From assembly GCA_023409695.1 (NCBI GenBank), contig JAEYQZ010000028.1, forward strand, positions 1-38,135: a stretch of 38,135 nt of DNA, in the 5' to 3' direction. Under the pieces are notes generated by a model that did no database searches, was not told the origin of the DNA, and saw nothing but the letters and a program-made list of their open reading frames with translations. This stretch comes from Methanobacteriota archaeon (GTDB taxonomy: Archaea; Methanobacteriota; Methanobacteria; Methanobacteriales; Methanobacteriaceae). The translations under genes were made by a program, and so were the position numbers. Every line of letters starts with the position of its first letter. Position 1 is the stretch's first letter. Shown piece after piece: positions 15,954 through 24,464 of this stretch.

Positions 15954-18335
15954 TCAATTTTGGCCTTTCACTTTAAGATCAGAGTAATTCATAGTGGGAG
16001 TATGTTCCGTATCTTCATAAACAGCATCATTCTTATTTTTAATTCCTATTCTCAGTGCATTAAGGATAACGGCAAGTGTTAAACCAACGTCTCCAAGGGT
16101 AACTGCTACCCATAACGAGACAAATCCAAATACTGCAAGTGCTGCAAGTGCTACTTGAATTAAAAGGGCTGCTGAAACGTTTTGTTTAACTACAGACATT
16201 GTTTTTCTACTTAAGTCAATGAGGTAATTGATTTTTGAGATGTCGTCCTGCATTAATGCTATATCTGCTGTTTCTATTGCTACATCAGATCCTGCAGCAC
16301 CCATAGCGATACCTACATTGGCTCTTGCAAGTGCTGGAGCGTCGTTTACACCATCACCGATCATTGCAACACATTCTCCTTTATCAAGTAGTTTATCAAC
16401 TATTTTGACTTTATCTTCAGGTAAAAGGCCGCTGTAATATTCATCAATTCCTATTTTGGCGGATACAGCTTTTGCAGTGCCTTCATTATCACCAGTAAGC
16501 ATGACAGTTTTAATATTTCTTTCTTTAAGTCCGGCAATGGTACTTTTTGAAAGGTCTCTTATTTTATCCATTAACCCTATTACAGCAAGTATGTGTTCAT
16601 CATTTCCAAGAATTACAGCGGTTTTACCATCATTTTGAAATTTGTTTATTAATTCTTCAGGAAACTCTGGATCACCTTTAAAAAGACTTTTTTTACCAAT
16701 ATGGAACATTTTATCATCTATTATGCCTTTAATACCGTTTCCAGTAATTGATTCAAAGTCTTTAACTTCTTTAAAGTCCATATTTGATTCTTCAACATAG
16801 TTTATAATTGCTTCTGCAAGGGGATGTTTAGATCTGGATTCCAGTGAACCTGCTATTTGAAGAATTTCATTTTTAGAGTAATTATTTAATGGTATAACAT
16901 CTGTGACTTCTAATTTTCCTTCTGTAAGGGTTCCAGTTTTATCGAAGACAATAGTACTGATATTTTTGATTTCTTCAACATATTTGGAACCTTTAATCAG
17001 TACACCATTTCTTGTACTTGCAGTTACCCCTGAGACCATAGCTACAGGAGTAGATAGTAAAAATGCGCATGGGCATGAAATTACCAGAAGAACCAGTGCT
17101 CTGTATATCCATGTGTATAACGGTTGTCCAAATATGAGTGGAGGTACTACTGCTATTGCAGCTGCAATCAAAACTACTGCAGGGGTGTAATATTTTGCAA
17201 ACCTTTCAATAAAAGCTTCAGTACTGGATTTTTTCTTCTGTGACTCTTTTACAAGCTTTATAATCTTTGAAAGTACTGTTTCATCTGATTTTTTAGTTAC
17301 TTTAACCTCTAAATATCCTTCTTCATTTAAAGTAGCTGCAAAAACATTGTCTCCTTCAATTTTAGTGACAGGTATGCTTTCTCCAGTAATTGCTGCCTGG
17401 TTTACTGCAGATACTCCATTAATCACTATCCCGTCTAATGAAATTTTCTCACCAGGTCTTACAACAAGAATGTCATTCACTTTTACATCATTTACATCTA
17501 ATTCAACGTTTTTACCGTTTATTTTAACAGTAGCAGTGTCTGGAACTAATTTTAAGAGGCTTTTTATGGATTTACGTGCTCTATTTCCAGCATAATCTTC
17601 TAAAAACTCTGCTATATAGAACAGGAATATTATTACAGCTCCTTCTGCACCGGATCCTATTGCAAAGGAAACAGTGACTGCTATGGTCATTAAAAGATTC
17701 ATGCTGAAATTACCTTTTAAAAGGCCCATAATTCCGCTTTTAATTATTTCATACCCGGACATTGCTATAACTGCTAAAAATATGATTTCAGATACTATTT
17801 CTTGACCTGTAACGTAATTGAAATACAATCCGATAGGCAGTAGTATAGCTGATGTAAGCATAACGAAAAGATTTTTTCTGGTCCATAAAGACTCTCTTTC
17901 TTCGAGTAATCCTTCATTGCAGCCGCATCCACATCCATGACTGGTACTTTCTAATTCACAAGTATCTTCCTGAGTTGAATCTTCACATCCGCAACCACAG
18001 GAGTCCTCTGTTTCTATTTCACAGGTATTATCTTCTTCGCCGTGGGCTGAATGTTCATCACAGTCACAATGGTGCTCTGAGTGACTTGTAATATGATTTT
18101 CTTCTTTTTCAGTTGAGTCTTCGTTGCAACCGCAGCCGCATGAATCTCCTGATTCTTCATCTCCACATATTGATCCTTTATTATTGTGGGCATGATTGTC
18201 ATCACAGTCATGGTGATTCATTTCTTTTATCTGGCAGGTATCCTGTTTTTCTTTGTTTTCAGTTGAATTATCACTGCAGGATTCATTTGATCTGTAATCT
18301 TCGGTTTTACAGGAAGTTATTTCTTTATTTTCCAT
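15954..18335 (-). CDS. Zn/Cd/Pb-type P1B ATPase with Cys/His-rich N-terminal tail
   Basis: Heavy-metal efflux pump, 793 residues from ATG 18335, which has GGAGATTTAAAC upstream. The catalytic core shows TGES (about 317-320), the CPC transport motif (421-423), DKTGTLTEG with the phosphorylated Asp near 465, HPLAEAI, GDGVNDAPALA, and a final-helix LGDVGLTLAVILNALR whose Asp is typical of the Zn/Cd/Pb subgroup. Instead of an HMA domain the first ~150 residues are disordered-looking and metal-ligand-rich, with 18 Cys, 11 His, three GCGC blocks and HHCDCDEHSAH. Its promoter carries a palindrome suited to the adjacent ArsR-family sensor. Confidence 0.93.
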   Translation of the reverse strand: MENKEITSCKTEDYRSNESCSDNSTENKEKQDTCQIKEMNHHDCDDNHAHNNKGSICGDEESGDSCGCGCNEDSTEKEENHITSHSEHHCDCDEHSAHGEEDNTCEIETEDSCGCGCEDSTQEDTCELESTSHGCGCGCNEGLLEERESLWTRKNLFVMLTSAILLPIGLYFNYVTGQEIVSEIIFLAVIAMSGYEIIKSGIMGLLKGNFSMNLLMTIAVTVSFAIGSGAEGAVIIFLFYIAEFLEDYAGNRARKSIKSLLKLVPDTATVKINGKNVELDVNDVKVNDILVVRPGEKISLDGIVINGVSAVNQAAITGESIPVTKIEGDNVFAATLNEEGYLEVKVTKKSDETVLSKIIKLVKESQKKKSSTEAFIERFAKYYTPAVVLIAAAIAVVPPLIFGQPLYTWIYRALVLLVISCPCAFLLSTPVAMVSGVTASTRNGVLIKGSKYVEEIKNISTIVFDKTGTLTEGKLEVTDVIPLNNYSKNEILQIAGSLESRSKHPLAEAIINYVEESNMDFKEVKDFESITGNGIKGIIDDKMFHIGKKSLFKGDPEFPEELINKFQNDGKTAVILGNDEHILAVIGLMDKIRDLSKSTIAGLKERNIKTVMLTGDNEGTAKAVSAKIGIDEYYSGLLPEDKVKIVDKLLDKGECVAMIGDGVNDAPALARANVGIAMGAAGSDVAIETADIALMQDDISKINYLIDLSRKTMSVVKQNVSAALLIQVALAALAVFGFVSLWVAVTLGDVGLTLAVILNALRIGIKNKNDAVYEDTEHTPTMNYSDLKVKGQN

Positions 18336-18380
18336 GTTTAAATCTCCATTTGAATACACTTGATCTTACAAACATATCAT

Positions 18381-18402
18381 CATATGAATTGATGTTCATA
18401 TG
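18381..18402. promoter_or_regulatory. Candidate CadC/ArsR operator in the ATPase promoter
   Basis: CATATGAA and TTCATATG form a perfect 8-6-8 inverted repeat. On the minus strand a TATA element (AAAATATATA, about 18407-18416) lies directly upstream, placing the expected start near 18386, inside the palindrome. A bound repressor would block initiation. A matching half-site CATATGAA overlaps the sensor gene's own start at 19016-19023. The rest of 18336-18658 is AT-rich and featureless. Confidence 0.65.
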
Positions 18403-18658
18403 AGTATATATATTTTATGCTTTAAAATTTTAAAATAAAAAAAGTAGATATGCAATTTTATAATAGTTTAAAACTAATTTCAATGATTTTATTTATTTTT
18501 GAGCTTTAATATTCCTTTTTATATTCATGAATTAAGATTTATGCATGAATTTTGAGTATAACTATATTTAACTCTTTAAATCAAAATAAACATTTAAAAT
18601 AATTTATAAAATAAAATTAATTATTAATAAAATTGAGAATTTATTTAAAAAAGATAGT

Positions 18659-19018
18659 TTACAGTTTTTCTCGGGTATGTTCCACACCAAGCTCGATCAT
18701 TGAGACAACATGGTCATCTGCAAGAAAATAATAAGCCATTTTACCTTCTCTTCTGAATTTGACCAGATTTTTAGTTCTTAAAACTCGAAGCTGATGTGAA
18801 ATAGCTGATTGGCTCATATCAAGTACTGCAGCTAAATCGCAAACACATAAATCCTTTTTAGATAATGCATACAAAATTTTAAGTCTGGTTGAATCCCCAA
18901 ATATCTTAAAATTATCAGATACTTCAAAAAGAAGTTCGTCTTCAAGCATCTGAGACTTTATTTCTTTAACATTATCTTCGTGCACACATACAATTTCACA
19001 TGTATCTTTCTCTTCCAT
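18659..19018 (-). CDS. CadC/SmtB-type ArsR-family metal sensor
   Basis: A 119-residue winged-helix repressor. The N-terminus has DTCEIVCVHE (Cys7, Cys11) and the recognition region follows LCVCDLAAVLDMSQSAISHQLRVLR, with the CVC pair near 58-60. That Cys set matches the thiolate Cd/Pb/Zn site of CadC. A C-terminal helix with DDHVVSMIELGVEH (Asp, His and Glu/His) resembles the second zinc site of SmtB/CadC. It precedes the metal ATPase on the same strand by ~320 bp. Metal binding would release it from the palindrome at 18381-18402. The start is ATG 19018. Confidence 0.92.
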   Translation of the reverse strand: MEEKDTCEIVCVHEDNVKEIKSQMLEDELLFEVSDNFKIFGDSTRLKILYALSKKDLCVCDLAAVLDMSQSAISHQLRVLRTKNLVKFRREGKMAYYFLADDHVVSMIELGVEHTREKL

Positions 19019-19293
19019 ATGAATAAATGGTCCTATTTATCCTATAAAATTTTGGATTTTAGTGCGCACAGATAGCTTTTCAATAATTTAAACATGCTTT
19101 GATGGTGCAGTAGCGTTCCTTCTACAATTAGGCTAAAATCAGATTGATTTATTTATAATCGCCAGTACTTTATTGGATATATTCATAAAAACAGGATATA
19201 TTTATGTTTTTAGATTTTAAAAATTATAAAATTCTTTAATTTTAGATTTCTCAAAAATAACTGGTTCATTGATTATTCTTTAATAAGGAGGCG

Positions 19294-19317
19294 GGGATCT
19301 GGATAATTCCAGATCCC
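19294..19317. repeat. Perfect 9-bp hairpin
   Basis: Arms GGGATCTGG and CCAGATCCC flank ATAATT. It is GC-rich compared with its surroundings. On plus it is followed within about 20 nt by a TTTTTT run, giving a terminator-like reading, but I see no upstream gene on that strand. Confidence 0.6.
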
Positions 19318-19527
19318 TTAAATTGGCTTTTTTGGAGGATAAATATGTATGGTAGACCTATTTAACGTGTAGTACATGTTTGACCCTAAATATGATTTTA
19401 AGCTAGTTTTTTGGCAGAAGAAGGCCTAAAACCATATTTAATGTTTAAATTGCTTAGAAAACATGGTTTTAAGATGTACATTTGAGCTGAGGATGACTCA
19501 AAACCATATTTTCATAACTTCCATATT

Positions 19528-19605
19528 TTTAGGCGAACCTAAATAATGTAAAGTTAGGTATACTTAAATTCTTCATTGTATATAAAGTTTTAGGCTTTCC
19601 TAAAA
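19528..19605. promoter_or_regulatory. Three DtxR-like metalloregulator boxes around a TATA element
   Basis: The boxes are TTTAGG-CGAA-CCTAAA (19528-19543), the imperfect TTAGG-TATA-CTTAA (19554-19567) and TTTTAGG-CTTT-CCTAAAA (19588-19605). The pattern resembles DtxR/IdeR-family iron or manganese operators. TATATAAA at 19579-19586 lies between boxes 2 and 3 and reads as a promoter in both directions. On minus, transcription would begin near 19557 inside box 2, with the CadC-like sensor gene at 19018 as the next gene. On plus there is only antisense to the methyltransferase. Confidence 0.55.
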
Positions 19606-19610
19606 ATTAG

Positions 19611-19645
19611 TGAATTATTTTGAAACATTCGATTAAAATAATTCA
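19611..19645 (-). terminator. Methyltransferase terminator
   Basis: Arms TGAATTATTTT (19611-19621) and AAAATAATTCA (19635-19645) pair perfectly. They lie 22 nt past the methyltransferase stop on the minus strand, with CTAATTTTT following. This separates that gene from the metal-box region. Confidence 0.6.
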
Positions 19646-19666
19646 AAAATAAAAATCAATTCAATT

Positions 19667-20470
19667 TTAAATGAATTTTATGTGGACGATTCGATTACCA
19701 AACCTGTCTTTAAAGGTTGGAATTAGCGACAGCCATCGTATTATTTTCCATCTATCTTTATGGTAGTCAAAGTAATGCCAATCTTCAATAAATTCAATTC
19801 CATCGTTCAGTTTTTCAATTTCTTTTCCTTTTTTGATTCCCCACTGGAGTCTGGCTTCTATCTGATACTGATCCTTGATAATATCCTGCTTCTGGTTTTG
19901 TTTTACCAGTGATGCAGGTGTGGTCTCAAGAAGCATTTCAACCTCCTTAAATGCAGCGGCTAATTTACTCATTATGTCTTTAACTTCCTGTTCTGTGAGA
20001 TACATGAATATTCCCTCTGCAATTATCATAACATGTTCATTTGCATTGATATCATCTATCCATGAGTAGTCAAATACAGATTTGGCGATCATTTTATGTC
20101 TTTCACTTTCCTGAAAGAATTGCTTTCGAATACTGATTACTTCAGGTAAATCCAGGTCATACCAAATAATTCTGCCATTATCCGCCCTTAAAAAACGAGT
20201 ATCAAGGCCACACCCAATATTGATGATGGTGGCATCTTGATATTTATCAATAAAAGATTTTACTGCTCTATCTAAAATTTCAGTTCGAACAGCAACACTG
20301 ACCAGTGTTGGCTCTTGATTCTTAAATTTGGAAAAGTCATATTCAATTTGGTCCATTATCTCTATGGCTTTTTCATCTTTAATAATGGGATTATCATTTT
20401 TTGTTTCTGTTGCCCGGGCCCACAGGGGAACCAGCAATGTTTCAGGCACGCCTTTTAATTTTTGCTCCAT
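19667..20470 (-). CDS. SAM-dependent O-methyltransferase, LCMT/Ppm1-like
   Basis: A 267-residue class I methyltransferase of the leucine-carboxyl-methyltransferase-like group (COG3315). Motif I IINIGCGLDTRF (about 86-97) binds SAM, WYDLDLPEVI provides the acidic residue that contacts the ribose, and IIAEGIFMYLTEQEV is the family's motif after strand 4. Members in microbes are often tied to secondary metabolites, but no such cluster is visible here. ATG 20470 follows GGTGCTAAAAC. It is divergent from the FAD reductase gene, sharing a 110-bp promoter region. Substrate unknown. Confidence 0.85.
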   Translation of the reverse strand: MEQKLKGVPETLLVPLWARATETKNDNPIIKDEKAIEIMDQIEYDFSKFKNQEPTLVSVAVRTEILDRAVKSFIDKYQDATIINIGCGLDTRFLRADNGRIIWYDLDLPEVISIRKQFFQESERHKMIAKSVFDYSWIDDINANEHVMIIAEGIFMYLTEQEVKDIMSKLAAAFKEVEMLLETTPASLVKQNQKQDIIKDQYQIEARLQWGIKKGKEIEKLNDGIEFIEDWHYFDYHKDRWKIIRWLSLIPTFKDRFGNRIVHIKFI

Positions 20471-20551
20471 GTTTTAGCACCACTGGATATTCGAGATGTA
20501 ATAGTTAGTATCTAGTTTATATAATGTGTTTCTATCTAATTTGATCAATAA

Positions 20552-20559
20552 TTTATAAA
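20552..20559 (+). promoter_or_regulatory. TATA box for a possibly leaderless transcript
   Basis: TTTATAAA is about 25 nt before the ATG at 20581, and no ribosome binding site precedes that ATG. Initiation at or next to the start codon would give a leaderless mRNA, which is common in archaea. Confidence 0.45.
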
Positions 20560-20580
20560 ATTATAAACAAAAGTAATACT

Positions 20581-21648
20581 ATGGAAGGAGTACAAATTTT
20601 AGGTGCGGGTCCTGCGGGGTTATCTGCAGCCATAAATCTGGCTCGATCTGGCTATAATGTAGATATTTTTGAAAAGAGTGCAGATGTGGGCTCAAGATTC
20701 CACGGAGACTTCCAGGGGCTTGAAAACTGGTCTGATAAAGAAGATGTTCTTAATTTATTTAAAAGTATGAATATTGATATTAATTTTAAATATAATCCAT
20801 TTTTAGAACTTAAAATCTTTAATGAATCTAAAATATGGAATTTTAAATGTAAAAGACCTGCATTTTATCTTGTTAAAAGGGGATCAAAAGAAAAAACTTT
20901 AGACACTGCTTTAAAAAATCAAGCCTTGGATTTGGGAGTAAATATTCATTTTAACGAAACAATTCCTGAAAATAAAGCTGATATTATCGCAACTGGGCCT
21001 ATAAAAGATAAAATTTATGCTGCAGCAAAGGGCATTACCTTTAAAACTTCATTCCAAAATACTGCAGTTGGCCTTGTTAATAATAATACTGCTTTAAATG
21101 GTTATTCCTACCTTTTAATTGCAGATGGACAGGGTTGCATGGCCACTGTTTTATTCAATAAGTTTAACAACATCAGTTCTTATTTTAAACAAACAGAAAG
21201 AATTTTTAATGATAAATTTGATTTGAATTTGAAAGAAGTGGGTAATATGGGTGGTGTAGGAGGTTTCTCCAGTGAAAATGTTTTTAAACGTGGTAAAAGG
21301 TTATATGTGGGGGAAGCTGCAGGTCTGCAGGACTTTTTATGGGGATTTGGGATTAAAAGCGCTGTGACATCAGGATACCTTGCTGCAAAAAGTATAATTG
21401 ATGGAAAAGATTACCAAAAATGTGCAGAAGGATTTTTCAATGACAAATTGAGGGCAGGTATGGTCAACCGTTATTTATGGGAAAGATTTTGTTTTTTAGA
21501 TTACTCATTTATAGTAAACAGGATTCACAAAGCAGATGATCATCTTAAATTCCTTAATTACTTTTATAACTCTAATTTTATTCATAAAATGATTTATCCA
21601 TTTGCTAAAGGATATTTGAATAAAAAATATGAGATTTTAAGAATCTAA
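20581..21648 (+). CDS. FAD-dependent oxidoreductase, geranylgeranyl-reductase-like
   Basis: A 355-residue flavoprotein with an N-terminal dinucleotide-binding motif (ILGAGPAGLSAAINLARSG, about 6-24) and a second FAD contact GEAAGLQDFLWGFGIKSAVTSGYLAA (about 242-267), the pattern of the geranylgeranyl reductase group that saturates archaeal lipid isoprenoids. Between them lies a sheet-rich substrate domain. It may act on an isoprenoid or another polyprenyl compound, but the true lipid reductase could be elsewhere in the genome. It is divergent from the methyltransferase gene and ends before adenine deaminase. Confidence 0.7.
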   Translation: MEGVQILGAGPAGLSAAINLARSGYNVDIFEKSADVGSRFHGDFQGLENWSDKEDVLNLFKSMNIDINFKYNPFLELKIFNESKIWNFKCKRPAFYLVKRGSKEKTLDTALKNQALDLGVNIHFNETIPENKADIIATGPIKDKIYAAAKGITFKTSFQNTAVGLVNNNTALNGYSYLLIADGQGCMATVLFNKFNNISSYFKQTERIFNDKFDLNLKEVGNMGGVGGFSSENVFKRGKRLYVGEAAGLQDFLWGFGIKSAVTSGYLAAKSIIDGKDYQKCAEGFFNDKLRAGMVNRYLWERFCFLDYSFIVNRIHKADDHLKFLNYFYNSNFIHKMIYPFAKGYLNKKYEILRI

Positions 21649-21734
21649 CTTTTTTAAACATAAATAAAAATACAGTTAAATAATTTATGAATGTTAAATT
21701 AGATTAACAATCAATTTTTCAAGGAGTGTTATCC

Positions 21735-23342
21735 ATGATCAGAGGCAATTTAGTTAATCCGTTTACTGAAGAGATCTACCCTGCAGAAATAGAAGTGCAT
21801 GATGGAATGATAGAATGCGTGAGGCAAATTGAAGGTAACTTTAACCAGTATATTTTACCTGGATTTATCGATGCACATATACATATCGAAAGTTCAATGC
21901 TCACGCCTTCAAGGTTTGCAGAAGCAGTTGTACCACATGGAACAACATCTGTTGTATCAGATCCCCATGAAATTGCCAATGTTCTTGGAATCCCTGGAAT
22001 AAAATATATGATTGAAGATGCATCAACTGTTCCTCTTAATGTGTTTTTTACAGCCCCTTCATGTGTTCCTGCAACGCCGTTTGAAACTTCAGGTGCTGTA
22101 ATTGGCTCAAAAGAGATTGATGAACTCCTTAAATATGAAGAAATGGTTGCACTTGGAGAAATGATGAATTTTCCAGGGGTTTTATCAGGTGATCCTGAGG
22201 TTATGGCCAAAATTGCAGCCGCAAAAAATCATGGAAAGCCTGTAGATGGACATGCGCCTCTTTTAAGTGGAAATGACCTTTGTAAGTATATTGCAGCAGG
22301 GATTTCAACTGATCATGAATGCACATTGAAAGAGGAAGCAATTGAAAAAAGAAAGCTTGGAATGAAAGTGATGCTGAGACAGGGCTCGTCTGCAAAAAAT
22401 CTAGCAGATTTAATAGGTGCGGGCGGTGATTTCATAATATCTGATGATAAACATCCGGAAGATCTCTTAAAAGGGCATGTTAATTTAATGCTGAAGGAAG
22501 CTGTTGAACTGGGAGAAGATCCAGTTAAAGTAGTTAAGATGGTAACTGTTAATCCTGCAGCTCATTATGGCTTAAATACTGGATTAATTGCTCCTGGAAA
22601 ATCTGCAGATATGGTTGTAGTCGATGATCTTACAAATTTCAAAGTAAAAGAAGTTTATATAGATGGAAATATTGTTGCACGTGAAGGGAAAGCACTATTT
22701 TCTGTTAATCCAGTTGAACTTGAAAGTACATTTAAAATAAGTTCTAAAGAACCTGCAGATTTTGAAATTTCATCTTCCAAAGGAGAAGAAAAAGTAAGGG
22801 TAATTGATGTACTTGAGGGGCAGCTGCTTACTGAAGAATCTGAAGCAGTACTGTCTGTTGCAGAGGGTAAAATAGAGCCAGATGTGGAAAATGATATCTT
22901 AAAGATAGCAGTTCTTGAAAGATACGGCCATAACAAAATGACAAATGCATTTGTACATGGATTTGGACTTAAAAATGGGGCAATTGCATCAAGCGTGGCC
23001 CATGATTCACATAATATCATTACAGTTGGAACAAATAGTCAGGACATGGCAGACGCCGTTAACAATCTTGTTAAAAATAACGGCGGGCTTGTAACTGCAT
23101 CTAAGGGGTGTATCCATTCCTTAAAACTTCCAATAGGTGGATTGATGAGTACAAAGTCTGCGGAAGAAGTGGCTTTTAAACTTGAAGTTTTACATAATGC
23201 TACGGCTGATATGGGTTGTAAACTGGCTTCTCCTTTTATGACCCTGTCATTTTTAGCCCTTCTTGTAATCCCTAAACTAAAAATAAGTGATATGGGACTA
23301 TTTGATGTCGAAAAATTTGATTTTGTGGATGTTGTAAAGTGA
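21735..23342 (+). CDS. ade: Adenine deaminase
   Basis: Converts adenine to hypoxanthine for purine salvage. The 535-residue amidohydrolase has GFIDAHIHIESSM (His48, His50, Glu52), VDGHAP, the TDHE segment (about 194-197) and ISDDKHPEDLL (metal Asp), then the family-specific C-terminal domain with SVAHDSHNIITVG and LGLM-like GGLMS. ATG 21735 sits 9 nt after the AAGGAGTGT site; the GTG at 21726 is inside that site. UPF0282 follows after 13 bp, so they probably form an operon. Confidence 0.93.
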   Translation: MIRGNLVNPFTEEIYPAEIEVHDGMIECVRQIEGNFNQYILPGFIDAHIHIESSMLTPSRFAEAVVPHGTTSVVSDPHEIANVLGIPGIKYMIEDASTVPLNVFFTAPSCVPATPFETSGAVIGSKEIDELLKYEEMVALGEMMNFPGVLSGDPEVMAKIAAAKNHGKPVDGHAPLLSGNDLCKYIAAGISTDHECTLKEEAIEKRKLGMKVMLRQGSSAKNLADLIGAGGDFIISDDKHPEDLLKGHVNLMLKEAVELGEDPVKVVKMVTVNPAAHYGLNTGLIAPGKSADMVVVDDLTNFKVKEVYIDGNIVAREGKALFSVNPVELESTFKISSKEPADFEISSSKGEEKVRVIDVLEGQLLTEESEAVLSVAEGKIEPDVENDILKIAVLERYGHNKMTNAFVHGFGLKNGAIASSVAHDSHNIITVGTNSQDMADAVNNLVKNNGGLVTASKGCIHSLKLPIGGLMSTKSAEEVAFKLEVLHNATADMGCKLASPFMTLSFLALLVIPKLKISDMGLFDVEKFDFVDVVK

Positions 23343-23355
23343 ATTTGGTGATCTC

Positions 23356-24234
23356 ATGAAAGTTATACCGCTTGCCTTTGAGAGTATGGGCGTAAGGTCC
23401 ATGGCTACATTTGTTGAAACTGACCAGAAAATAATTATAGACCCTGGAACATCTATAGCTCCTAAAAGATTTGGATATCCTCCATGGAAAGATGAATTTG
23501 ACGCTTTATATGAGACTAGAGCTAGAATTAAAGAGTATGCCAAAAAATCAGACATTATGACTATAAGCCATTACCATCATGACCATTATACTCCATTTGA
23601 ACTTGGAAAATTTCTTGATTCATCTCCAAAGGCTGCAGAGGAGCTTTATCAAGGAAAAAAGCTGTTTATTAAACACCCTACTTCTCAAATCAATAAAAGC
23701 CAGCAAAAACGAGCTTCTGATTTTTTAAAGAATTTAAAAAATTTAGACTGTGAAGTATCATATGCAGATGGTAAATCATTTGAAGTGGGAGATACATCTA
23801 TTAAATTTTCAAATCCACTTCCTCATGGTTCACAAGGGAGTAAATTAGGTTATGTAGTGGCTGTAACCATAAGGTGGAATGGAAAAAGCTTTATGCATGC
23901 ATCTGATGTTCAAGGGCCTATTTATGGGGAAGCAAAGCAGGTTATTCTTGAAGAAAAGCCAGATATGCTGATATTAAGCGGGCCTCCTGTTTATCTTACG
24001 GGGTATGCTGTTGAAAGAGAAGATATTGAAAAAGCTCGAATCAATCTAATCGAAATAGCAGAGCAAATACCTGAGGTGGTAGTGGACCATCACCTTTTAA
24101 GGAGTACAAGATATCTTAATTTTATAAAGTCGGTGGAGAAAGAATCTGGCAGTAAAATAAGAGTAGCATCTCAAATAATCGATAAGGAACCTGATTTATT
24201 AGAGGCAAGGCGAAAGCAATTTTATAGGGCCTAA
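23356..24234 (+). CDS. UPF0282 metallo-beta-lactamase-fold protein
   Basis: A 292-residue MBL-fold protein with SHYHHDHYTPFE (His72, His74, Asp76, His77) as the main metal motif, ASDVQGP for the bridging Asp and VVDHHLLRSTRY toward the C-terminus. It matches the archaeal UPF0282 family, whose substrate is not established. TTGGTGATCTC precedes ATG 23356. Co-transcription with adenine deaminase hints at a nucleic-acid or nucleotide role, but this is only contextual. Confidence 0.85.
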   Translation: MKVIPLAFESMGVRSMATFVETDQKIIIDPGTSIAPKRFGYPPWKDEFDALYETRARIKEYAKKSDIMTISHYHHDHYTPFELGKFLDSSPKAAEELYQGKKLFIKHPTSQINKSQQKRASDFLKNLKNLDCEVSYADGKSFEVGDTSIKFSNPLPHGSQGSKLGYVVAVTIRWNGKSFMHASDVQGPIYGEAKQVILEEKPDMLILSGPPVYLTGYAVEREDIEKARINLIEIAEQIPEVVVDHHLLRSTRYLNFIKSVEKESGSKIRVASQIIDKEPDLLEARRKQFYRA

Positions 24235-24295
24235 ATTTATTAAGAGCGTCTGGTTATTCATTTAAAATTTTTAAAATATGATAACTGTTAAATCA

Positions 24296-24315
24296 CACAT
24301 AATTCATATTATGTG
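24296..24315 (+). terminator. Palindrome after UPF0282
   Basis: CACATAAT and ATTATGTG pair perfectly around TCAT, 62 nt past the UPF0282 stop. A TTTTTATAAT tract about 35 nt downstream may complete a terminator. An operator for the kinase gene that follows is an alternative. Confidence 0.45.
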
Positions 24316-24464
24316 GGCTTAATGGCCTTAAAAAAGCAAAATTCTGTTTTTATAATAAAAAAACTTATATTGTAATAAAAGTAAATATGACCATCTTATT
24401 ACGGGATAATGCCATTATAGGACTATAGTTCAAATTATAATCTTGAATATTTAAGGATGATAAG

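Larger units (their letters stand above)
19019..19666. other. Noncoding region with metal-box promoter and stems
   Basis: About 650 bp without a credible protein gene. It contains three TTAGG-type boxes (19528-19605) around a TATA element, a 9-bp hairpin (19294-19317), and two long-range stems on the minus-strand reading: 19388-19400 with 19427-19439, where one G-U pair replaces a C-A mismatch on the other strand, and 19463-19470 with 19500-19507. The latter competes with a smaller hairpin (19481-19502). A small RNA, a long sensor-gene leader, or the remains of a lost iron-regulated gene are all possible. Confidence 0.45.

Noticed and set aside
19345..19365. Six-codon reading after a strong GGAGG site
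   Set aside because: The ribosome binding site is good, but MYGRPI then a stop cannot be called a gene. It may be a remnant start or a leader peptide.
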